This document shows, piece after piece, positions 47,971 to 57,174 of a DNA stretch of 64,000 nucleotides. Source of the stretch: Vitellaria paradoxa (lineage: Eukaryota > Streptophyta > Magnoliopsida > Ericales > Sapotaceae); assembly GCA_019916065.1 (NCBI GenBank), contig CM034237.1:58476590-58540589 (forward strand), written 5' to 3'. The notes beneath the pieces were generated by a model. It worked only from the letters and a program-made list of their open reading frames with translations, ran no database searches and was not told the DNA's origin. The position numbers and the translations under genes were made by a program. Within the stretch, counting starts at the first letter, position 1. Each line of letters starts with the position of its first letter.

Positions 47971-48426
47971 AACACCCCAAGGCCTTTCGTGAACTACCCT
48001 TTCTTGATTCATTGAATCAAGATTAGGGTTTTACGCTAAAATACTTTAAGCATCGAAACAGTCTGAATCCATAGGATTGCCAAGACCTTTCACGTATACA
48101 TTAAATAGTTAAAAGACAAAAAACATGGTCATTCAATATTCATTAAAAGCAAAACTTTTCAGCGTGAACATTGAATGAATATTCATTAAAGAAACTTAAT
48201 CCAGTGTGTATACATAAATCGTCATGCAACACCACGTTTAAAGCATGTACACGCATGTGTATATATATATATATATATATGCATACGAACAGCAATTGCA
48301 TAAAAGAAGATCAAGTAACTGAAAATTTCAAAATTTTGAGAACTAAAAATTAATCCCCAAAATTTAAACCATAGCCATTAAATCTTAATCCATAAAAAAA
48401 ATTTCTCAATGATTCAACATGAGTTG

Positions 48427-48438
48427 GCTCTGATACCA
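48427..48438 (-). promoter_or_regulatory. Primer binding site of the copia element
   Basis: The minus strand reads TGGTATCAGAGC two bases inside the LTR, an exact match to the initiator-Met tRNA primer complement used by many plant copia elements. Confidence 0.92.
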
Positions 48439-48440
48439 CT

Positions 48441-48849
48441 TGTTGATTATTTAATTCATATCGAATCATCAAGAAAATAAATTAATGCGGAAGCGTACCT
48501 GAATCCATTGATGTAATTTTGTGGTTCTTGATCTTCCAAGCCAATACGTAAGTTTCTCTTCTTAATTCTCTCTGACGATGGGATCTCAGATTGATTAGAA
48601 AACTCTTACGTATGACCTGAGGACCATAACCTATTTATAATAACTGTAGAAACCCTACTTCTATTCGGCCCATCATAAAATAAAAATATAGGCTTAGGTA
48701 TCTACACATTAAAGGCCTATACAAAATTGAGATGTTATAAAGCCCAAAACCTTAAAACCTTAATAGACCACTTTAAATGGGCTTAACCTTTATGATAGCC
48801 GATAACATACAAATAACATATTTGGCCCACAATTGATTATTTTTCAACA
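48441..48849 (-). repeat. Copia LTR (5' LTR by element orientation)
   Basis: 409 bp, same length as its partner with no gaps; differs at 13 positions. It adjoins the primer binding site on its inner side. It ends TTTTTCAACA and is followed by the GAAGA target duplication. Confidence 0.95.
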
Positions 48850-49520
48850 GAAGAATCAGCAATATTTCTCTCTTGACAGGCTGTTTTTCATTTGGAAATT
48901 AGGAGGGTACTTCAACCAGATCAAAGGCAAGCTGTTTTCTGATCCTGAGGACAAAGCAGCAGCACAGCGCACGGAGGAGAAATTCGCAGAAGCTTACAGA
49001 TGGAGTACTCGGTCAGCCGATTTTGTGGTTCGCGGGCTCGATGCCAGGGCCATGTCCCAGCAGAGACTGCTTGTACCTCGCGGCGGGGACGATAATAATA
49101 AGTTCAGGGCAATTGGGGTGGTTGGGATGCGCGGGATAGGGAAAACAACTCTCTGCCAGGTGATCTTCAACAAGGACGAAGTTATCAAACACTTCGTTCC
49201 CAGAATTTGGGTCTGCATTTCGAAACAGCCCGAGGGGTGTGGCGATGACAATGACAGCAAGAAAGAGACCGTGATAAGAATGCTGCGGTGTCTTGGAGTT
49301 GAAGAGGAGACCATCAAGTTTTCCAATGAAAAGCACGGTCTCGCGGGGCTGCTATTTGCTCTTCGCCTGGAGTTGATGGGCAAGAAGTATCTAATTGTCC
49401 TCGACGATGCGTGGGATACGGATGAGAAGTACGAAAAATTCTGCACTGGTCTAGATCGAGAAGATCCCGAAGAGAAATGCAGGGAAAGGCTCTTCTATGG
49501 ATTGCCAAAAGGGTGTGGGA
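48850..49520 (+). pseudogene. Segment 2: linker and first half of NB-ARC
   Basis: Begins with the second copy of the GAAGA target duplication. Contains LFFIWKLGGYFNQIKGKL, an acidic linker, the P-loop GVVGMRGIGKTTLCQVIF, WVCISKQPEG, and kinase-2 KKYLIVLDDAWDTDEKYEK. The reading frame is open throughout. It stops making sense at GLPKGCG, where the hAT-like element starts. Confidence 0.88.
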
Positions 49521-50903
49521 TAGGGGTGGCAAAATTGACCCAAACCCATCAACCCATCCAATTAAACCTATAATAAATGGGTTTGGGTCCTATTATTTTA
49601 CTAATTGGGTTGTAATTGGGTAACTTATAAAATACCCATTTATAAACGGGTGCAAATGGGTTGTGAAACGGGACCCGTTAAAACACCCATTTAAGTTAAA
49701 AAAATTAGTTTAACCCCCTTCTCTCTTTACACTGTTCTCTCTCTCTCTAGCAATATCTACAATAAATATATAATATATACATTACATATATATGATACGT
49801 TATATATATATTCAGCGTATACAATAAATGTATAATATATACATTAAATATAATTTATTTTTTCTTCCATTCTCTGTTCCTATTCTCCTCCATACTCAAT
49901 ACAAATAACACGTGCGCGTACACACACGCGCCCATACATGCATACATGCCTACACACACATGCGCGCGCACACGCACAAACACGCGCGCACACACACGCC
50001 TACACATGCTCACGCGCGTGCTCACGCATACACACGCGCGTGCACACATACACGGACGCGCGCACATACACGCATACACGCTTACACACGCGCGCGCGCA
50101 TGCATATACACAAGCATACATGCCTACACACATGCGCGTGCACACATACATACATGCCTACGCACGCCCGCGCGTGCGCACACGCATACATGCCTACATG
50201 TGCACGCTCACGCACATACATGCATACATGCCTACATACGTGCGCGCGGGCGCACACACGCATACATACCTACACACATGCGCGTGCGTACAGACACGCA
50301 CGCGCATGCAAACACATCTATACCCACCTACGCGCGTGCGCACGAGGGGGCACACATGCACACGCGCGTGTGGGCACGCACACGCACACACACACGAGCT
50401 CGTGCGCGCACACGTACACACACGAACACCTGCACACACACGCACACATGCACACACACATGCACACGCGCACGCACACACATGCACACACCCCCCACAC
50501 GCATACGTGCGCGCGTGCGCATAGAGAAAGAGAGAGAGAGTTGTTGATTTAAAATTGAATAAAAAATAAATTGGTTCGTACAAATTCGAAATTAACTGAA
50601 AAATGTAAATATAATATATAATATTATATAATATGTATAATATTATATTAATTAAAATAAATAATGATGTATTTATATATATATACACATTAATTGAAAT
50701 AAAATTTTAATTTTTTTTAAAAAGTAAGTTGGGTCATAAGTAAATGGGTTGGATATGGGTTCATGGGTTTGATATAACCCATATTTAACCCGCCCATATC
50801 TAACTTGCCTTTTAAATGGGTGGATTTGGATTGCACCCATTTAATCTCCAAACCGTTTAAACCCATCACTAACCCGCCCAACCCGCCCATTTTGCCACCC
50901 CTA
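49521..50903. mobile_element. Non-autonomous hAT-like element inside the NB-ARC domain
   Basis: Inverted ends TAGGGGTGGCAAAAT and ATTTTGCCACCCCTA. Flanks are GTGTGGGA and GTGTGGGG, an 8-bp target duplication with one mismatch, as for hAT. The 1383-bp body has no transposase. Both sub-terminal regions carry repeated AACCCAT/ATGGGTT words facing each other. About 620 bp of CA/CG microsatellite fills the middle. Open frames inside it are simple-sequence artefacts. Confidence 0.92.
49910..50530. repeat. Large alternating purine-pyrimidine (CA/CG/TA) microsatellite
   Basis: About 620 bp made almost only of CA, CG, TG and TA steps, such as ACACACGCGCGC and GCATACATGCCTACACAC. It is open in several frames on both strands as His/Thr/Ala or Cys/Val/Met-rich text, which has no coding meaning. 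Alternating purine-pyrimidine tracts of this kind favour Z-DNA. Confidence 0.95.
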
Positions 50904-51204
50904 GTGTGGGGGCAGAATCATAGTGACGAGCAGGAGCAAGGAAATGGCCGGGAAAATGGTTGGGGAAGACAACTTGCATAGCCTGGAGCGGTTATCCGAC
51001 GAGGACTGCTGGGATATATTCAGGGACACGATTAAGCAAGGTGAGGAAACGCTATCCAGTGATCTGGAATCTCTGGAATGGAAAATTAAAGAGAAGTGTG
51101 CTGGAGTTCCCTTGGCTTCAAAAATAATGGCGGATATTGCTCTTGATTCAATAAGAAAGGATAGAGCCCCCACAACGCTTGATCAAAACACTCGGATCAC
51201 CTAG
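50904..51204 (+). pseudogene. Segment 3: second half of NB-ARC and stop
   Basis: Starts with the second copy of the 8-bp target duplication and resumes the same frame with GGRIIVTSRSKEMAGKM, then LERLSDEDCWDIFRDT (RNBS-C-like) and IKEKCAGVPLASKIMADIA (GLPL-like). TAG at 51202-51204 ends the gene. The early end is likely original, since the short gene class ends here too. Confidence 0.88.
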
Positions 51205-52486
51205 AATTAGAGACACACGGGATCTGTCTCAGGTTAATGTTTCTTGCTCGATCTTTCTTGTTGATTGTTGTGTGGAGTGTGCATTTGTTTTTGGATTGAT
51301 TTTTTTTTTCTTTTCCTTTTTCCCATTTCCCTCTACTTAATGGAAGAAGTAAATGTGTGCAGTGTGTTGCTATGAATTAAAAAAAAAAAAAATAATTTAA
51401 TAAGGTGAAAAATGGATCCATAATTCATAAAGGCCTTCTTTCCTAGGCAGTTGTATATTGAATGTTCTTTTAAACTTCATCTAGATTGAATCTATTAATT
51501 AAATAAAGGGCATTTTCAGAAGTTGCAGTAGTAATTTGAGTAAATATATCTTGGAGCACCTTCTTTTTCTCTACCTTGTTCAGAGTCTTTCAACTTTAGC
51601 TTGTGTTGGTAATTATGCTTCATACATGTTTCCTTCTGTCCAAGCTTAAGTTGCTTAACCACCAACAAATTAATTAACCATTTTACTTTATTTTCATTTT
51701 TTTTCCCTAAGGATAAATCACCACTAATTTTTAATTTGAAATCTCATCTCAGGGCATGAAATATTTATTTATTTATTTATTGTAACAATTAAGGATTCGA
51801 GTTTTTTTCTTTATTTCTTTCTTTCTTTTTTTTTTTTTTTTTAACAATTGAGGGCTTAACTAACTGTTTTATTTCTAAAAGTTGGACACGTGGATAGTTA
51901 ACTGTGAGTGTTCATGGGACAAAATGATCATTGAGAGTCTTAATTATTAAAAAAAAAAGCCTTTAATTATTAAAAAAAAGGATTCAATTAATTCCTAAAG
52001 TGCGTTATTGCGTAAAATTCAAGGGTGTAAAGTTTAATTTATCTACTTTTTATTTGTTTTTTTTTCTTAATTCGATAATAATTAAGTAAAACAACCCTTG
52101 AAGCTACGTTCAACTACTAAAAGGTAAAGGTAAATCTTTCTTACCTTTTTTTTGGGGGGGGGGGGGGTATTTTTTCTTCTTATATAATTTTGCTGCAATG
52201 ATACTACCATAAAATAAAATTCTTCTCACTAAAAAGAGATATTTGATTTTGCTCATATTTCAGATTTACGAATAGTGTTCAGATGAAGTAATGAGGATAT
52301 TTGTTTGTTTGGATTTCTTGATTTGTGTGTTTAAGGGAGGTAATGCAGTTTTTCCATGTTACTTTGTTCAGGCAAAAAAATTTGCGTATTTAAGGGATTT
52401 TAACTTTGTTTATGCTTTTGAAAGAGATGTTGCTTTGCTTTGCCTTTTTTCATTATTTCTCTCTCTTGGCCTCTAGACCTCCTTCA

Positions 52487-52490
<4 letters not shown>

Positions 52491-52522
<32 letters not shown>
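52491..52522. repeat. (CT)n microsatellite
   Basis: Sixteen uninterrupted CT units. Confidence 0.95.
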
Positions 52523-52526
<4 letters not shown>

Positions 52527-53468
52527 GCTTGTGTTCGCATACATCTATAATATGATTTCACGGGTTGTCGAGACAATGCATGAAGACATGTGAGAAAATT
52601 AATTTTTAATTCGATATTGTAATTTTTTTTCTTGGTAGTTGCTAAAAGAGGTATATAAAAAATAACTATAAAATGGATGTGTATTTTATTTTTTGTCCTA
52701 AAAAGAAAGAAGTGGATTTACTTTTCTCATATATAATTTCGGAAATGGCCTCTGTTTTTTCAATTGTACACTAGGGAATGGGAGGACCTCCACTCTATCC
52801 ACATATAATCCTTGGCTCCTAGAAAAGGGATTTGCAGAAGCCTTGGAGAGGCTTGTTCTATTTTTCATTTGATTTGAGGTTTTCTTTTCTTTTCCTTTTT
52901 ATTTTTTTATGCCTCGTTTTATTCCTTTTTTTCTTTTCAATTTGATTAATGTATTTTGATTTTTGAATATAAAATATTTGCTGGGAGGACAAAAATTCAG
53001 TGCCTTTTGAAGACTAAATTAGCCTCAAAATAATGTTAGATAAACATTGACGCTTCCTAGCTTGGCAAGGGAAAAGGGGAAAAAAAAAAAGTTAGAAGTT
53101 AATATGGAGGGTTGCATGAATTCCAAAAAAAACCAAATGGAAGTTTGCATTATTCTTTTTGACAGGTAAATGCATAATTCAATGAGGCTTCTATTCTCTT
53201 TTTTCTCTAGTTATTTTTGTTGTTGTTGTTGTATTGAAATGGGTTTACATTGTATCACTCAATCGCATGAAACAACAAAATGAGAACCTTGGATTCAAGA
53301 ATTGTGTGATTTGTTCAATTCAATCGATAGATGAACTTACTTTGAATCATTACAGATTTTATCAAGGGCAAAATAGTTATTACAGGTTAATAATTATTTG
53401 GATTCTCATGATTTGGTTACTTAGATTCTCATGATTTGATTAAATTGGGTTGAATGCTATTTATATTT

Positions 53469-53603
53469 CAGGGTCTAAAATACTTAAATCAATAGTTTTG
53501 ATTTAATGAAAATAAGTTTAACTGAATTAATAAATTTTGTTTGACTGAATTAATAAATTTTGATTAAATCAAAGCCGTTGATTTAAATACTTGAGCCCTA
53601 AAG
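53469..53603. mobile_element. Short palindromic MITE-like hairpin
   Basis: CAGGGTCTAAAATACTTAAA at the left pairs with TTTAAATACTTGAGCCCTAA at the right with few mismatches, and the interior (AATAAATTTTG twice) is also repetitive. About 135 bp; superfamily unknown. Confidence 0.5.
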
Positions 53604-53895
53604 TGTAAAAAATATTTTAATAACATTTAACCCCTTGTGATTGTTGTTGCAATGATGGTTTTTCTTAATCGACTTTGAAATTTGCTGGAGTATAATATTA
53701 CAATTGTGAAAGACCATAAATTAAGATGAGTGTTTGAGCAAAAAAGAACTGTTTGGCATTGATATGGTATTAAAATTTAGGATTTTTAATTTATGTTTAT
53801 TGTTGCAATGATAAGTTATTCTTGGTACCGATGGTTGTGATGACAAGCGAGGTCAAAATATTTGGTGGTATTTTCCTTTGAGAAAATACATATGT

Positions 53896-53957
53896 TGTTA
53901 GTGATTGTCAAGATAGTGATGCTATTTGTTAGTGATTGTCAAGATAGTGATGCTATT
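53896..53957. repeat. Exact 31-bp tandem duplication
   Basis: TGTTAGTGATTGTCAAGATA plus 11 bases is repeated twice without a mismatch, so it is recent or maintained by slippage. Non-coding context. Confidence 0.9.
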
Positions 53958-54483
53958 TGTAAATTTGCTCCAAGCATTAATATTTATTTTTTGCTTGAAA
54001 AACCCAGCTAAATTTTATTTCAGTGATAAAAAATACGTGGAATAATATTTTTCAGCTTTTTGAAAAACTGAGAAGATAAATTCAATTAAAAAAATAAGTC
54101 TAGAATAAAACAATAACTTTTTTTTTCCGAAGTCAAGTTTGAACCTGAAATTTGTTTAGTCAATAAGAAACATATCAAGAAACTTTGTAATAGTTTGTGC
54201 ATGGTAAAAAATTTTTTTTTTTGTGATCTGAAAATTTTCACCATTTTTCCTGTTTATCTCTGTGTTCCCAATGTGTATTTACACGCACGTCGAATTGATT
54301 GAACCCTAGCACAGCTAGGGCAAATTTTTAATAGCACTTTAGTGTAATGCCAACTAGTAGATTAGTGATTGATTGTACACACTCGGATGGTAATACTGAA
54401 AGAGTCAAGAAAAATCCATGGATGATGAAGAGAAAATGACATGGATACTCAAGATCCCACTTCTTGTACTTGCTAATCTCACT

Positions 54484-55070
54484 ATTTCTTCATCCAGACT
54501 CCACTCTCAGATGGAAAGAAACTGAGTCTTGGGTTTTTTTTTTTTTTTTCTCTCTCTCTCTCCAAGTAATTCAGTTTGGAAACAATTCATGCAGTTCCCT
54601 CCAGCTCCTGTCCCTATCCAAGTGGTCTGGTCTCAAGTAATTTAGATGCAAGCCCTCAACTTCCCACTTGCCCTTCTCTGCCCCTTCAACTGCCTCCTTA
54701 CCATCAAATTCCTGAAATTCGAGAAATTATCTCAATTAAGCGTCACATGAAATCACAGACTCTGGTTTTAGCATTAAGATATATTTGACCCGTTTGAATC
54801 ACATGGAATAAACTTTTCCTGAAGTTCATCCAGATCACAGAGAATTTACCTCACTTGATACAGAGTTCCATTAAGCTCCCCAAAAACCAACCAAGGTCTA
54901 ATTCCATCTTCAGTCTGTGAGAAAGGAAGCACTGGAATCGATGGCTTAGAGGTATAGGTTTCTTGGAAACATGCTTTCTTGGCAGCTGATGCACTTATTT
55001 TGCTGCAGTAATACCTTTTCTTTTCGACATCTTCTCCGTTTTCTCTGCTCGGGGTCCCAGCTGCTGCCAA
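54484..55070 (-). pseudogene. Remnant of a second WHD-LRR gene (last two exons)
   Basis: 54484-54713 on the minus strand matches the last exon at 16632-16800: KGKWEVEGLHLNYLRPDHLD corresponds to WEVEVLRLKYLADLKMEWKE, ELHELFPN to ELQRLFPKL, and the DSVSFHL area to KLSFFPCD. It carries a stop after LFPN, and a T/CT simple-repeat expansion at about 54534-54562 breaks the frame. Upstream, a splice acceptor (TTTCAG at about 54714) and a donor (CAA|GTGAGG at about 54852) would join the exon in phase to an open stretch up to 55070 (FSQTEDGIRPWLVFGELNGT near its end). I do not recognise that upstream exon; it may be the variable linker of this gene or belong to another gene. Confidence 0.6.
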
Positions 55071-57174
55071 TTTTTGTCCACTATCATCTCTGTTACCATC
55101 TTGTTATGTATCAATACAACATCAAATACGCACATCACATATAATTCATGCAACTTTAGTTACAAAGGATAAAAGGATTTTCTAGTTAAAACAAAAAAAA
55201 AAAAAAAAAAGGAAAGAAAAGAAATAAAAAGAAATAAAAGAATGAGATGACTTGCTCCCATGCTCGCAAAAAGATGTATGAAGTTATTTATTTAATTATT
55301 TATTTTTCTGCCAGATAAAACAAATGAGGAAAATAATATTCTACCATAAATTTTGTTAGAAAAGTATTATCAGAATAATGTGACTATGGCAGTAATGTAA
55401 TTAAAGAGTACTTTTATGGATTTATTATTTAAAAGTGATTGGCCAAAAGTCTTTTCACATCATTCTAAGTTATTTTTTCTCAAAAAGTTTATTGATGTAG
55501 ATATGGGAATCACAGATTTCAAACACTAAAACAGCCTCTCTGCATGTGGTTAAGACTGCATACATTAAGCTTCATGTCATGTGCTTAAGAGTGTGAGACT
55601 TCGAAACATAGAAACAGTCTCCACACATGTTGAGGCTGCTTACACTGGACATCCTGTTTACTGACACAAGCTTAACAGTGTGAGGTGATTAAGTAATTCC
55701 GACTAGCTCTGGGAAGAAGAAGAAAAAAGGAGGGGGGGGGGAATGTGTTGAAAGCCACAGTTTTCACATGGTCTCCTGTGGGGACCACTGCTCCAAATTG
55801 CTGCAGCAAGAAGAACTCAATCGAATTTAATGAAATTAAGGAGTGAAGACAAAAGTAAAAAAAATTTAACTTTGCATACATTCTCCGAGGTGAAAGTTTT
55901 GTGAACAATTCGCTCCAGAACAGATTTTTGGGAGAGCATTGCTGAACTCTTTTCTCCCACCGTTTTTACATTTATCCCAAGGAAAGGATACCATAGAGTT
56001 CTCAAGGTATTTTTTCTGCCAAAACTAGAGAATAGAGTGAGATATTTCCTTGATTTACAACATAGGAAATTAATCTTTGAGGTAGTTGAATAGTATCACT
56101 ATTAGTGCAGTTACAAGGAACTGCACATTTAGATATGACAGAAATTCCAGAGAGAGAGAGAGAGAGAGAGAGAGAGCGGGGTTTGATGAGTTAACCTGAT
56201 GGTGGTTGGCCAGGATATTAGGACAATTGAAGAACACCTGGGATATATGGCTCTACCAAAGAGAACAAATACAAAAGGTACCGGTCAATATGAAAGTATT
56301 TCAATGAGTATTCCTCAGCACGTAATACTTCAAATGAGAAATTCTCTTTTGAAAATGAAAAAGATTGCTGAGATCATGCAAAAGTAATGCTTCTGCAACC
56401 TAAGGAAATTGCAGACAATTTGAATAGCTGTCTTTGCTTCAAGATAGTAACGACAAGTTGCAAGAAAATCAAGAGGAAAAAAATTACCGCCAACCAAACT
56501 TGGGAAGTAAAAAATGACAAAAACCCATCTAGAACTCATCTGTGACCAGAATAGTCGATTTGCCTGTGAGTGCAAGTAAAAATAAAGAAGCAGGCCAGGT
56601 GGACTAATTGACCATTTGTAAAGAACATTACAAAGTGAACTTAGCCAGGAGGAATGGCTCTTGCTAGACATTGTTCAGTTAGAAAAATTAGCACAAGAGT
56701 TATTCCTAGTTCTTTGGTTTAGCCAGTACGAGAGGAGGACAAATCTTATTTAAGATAATTGGTAGATGAACAATAAAAATCAGGCCCGCCTCCAAGCCAC
56801 TTAGTTTTTCAATATTTTGAACAGAGCATGAACTGAATTGTTTGCACTTGGAATATCACAACATTCGAGATCAAGAAACAGTTTTTTTTTTTTTAATATT
56901 TTTTAAATGTTTCCATTAGAAATTCAACTACCATCTAAACTTCTCAACAATATTCTGAAATTCAAGCCTTCAATGTCAATCTCAGGACTAAATTTAAGAT
57001 AACTAAAATGAATGTGTGTGTGTGTTTAATATCATGTAATAAGAAAAAGAAAAGTACAAAAGAGGAGAAAAAATTCTTCTAGCTACATGAAAAGTAGAAT
57101 ATAGTAACCTGAAGATGGGGAGTAGAAAAGGTGTCATTTGTTCTGCTTCTCAATGAATTTGCTTTCTAATGGCT
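55071..57174. other. Region 3' of the large NLR, possible unassigned exons
   Basis: Open minus-strand stretches near 55870-56005 and 56330-56671 sit next to plausible splice sites (for example TTTTGGCAG at about 56017) but match no domain I know. A (GA)n run is at 56149-56176. A phrase near 55530-55620 (AACAGCCTCTCTGCATGTGG) resembles plant SINE tails. It could hold decayed exons of the LRR remnant or 3' UTR of the large NLR. Confidence 0.35.
56149..56176. repeat. (GA)n microsatellite
   Basis: About fourteen GA units. Confidence 0.9.

Larger units (their letters stand above)
42486..48849 (-). mobile_element. Ty1/copia LTR retrotransposon, full length, recently inserted, coding damaged
   Basis: 6364 bp flanked by an exact GAAGA duplication (42481-42485, 48850-48854). 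Two 409-bp LTRs run TGTTGATTATT to CAACA. The minus strand carries primer binding site, gag, protease, integrase, RT and RNase H in that (copia) order. By hand count the LTRs differ at 13 of 409 positions (11 transitions). The coding part carries frameshifts (one near 45600, one between gag and protease) and in-frame stops (near 44788, 44122 and 43819), so this copy needs help from elsewhere to move. The Tork/TNT1-like lineage is from memory. Confidence 0.96.
42251..51204 (+). pseudogene. Short NLR (N-terminal domain plus NB-ARC, no LRR), disrupted by two transposons
   Basis: Three coding pieces (42251-42485, 48855-49520, 50912-51204) are parted by a copia element and a hAT-like element, each with its own target duplication. 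Counting each duplication once, the pieces sum to 1194 nt, exactly 398 codons including the stop, with no internal stop: 397 residues. The N-terminal domain is helical and charged. NB motifs in order: P-loop GMRGIGKTT, RNBS-A-like WVCIS, kinase-2 KKYLIVLDDAW, RNBS-B RIIVTSR, GLPL-like CAGVPLASK. It ends about 30 residues after the GLPL motif, with no winged helix or LRR. This resembles Arabidopsis AT5G45490/AT5G45440 (from memory, about 350 residues). With both insertions in place no full protein can be made, unless the transposons were spliced out of the RNA, which is unlikely. Confidence 0.88.
51205..54483. other. Intergenic between the short NLR and the LRR remnant
   Basis: AT-rich, with T-runs, a G12 run near 52155 and simple repeats annotated separately. 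An ATTTATTTATTTATT run is at about 51765-51780. No gene found on either strand; the open frames at 52291 and 53234 lack recognisable content. Confidence 0.5.

Noticed and set aside
49855..50552. Long overlapping open frames on both strands (His/Thr-rich, Cys/Val-rich)
   Set aside because: They arise from the CA/CG microsatellite, which lacks stop codons in most frames.
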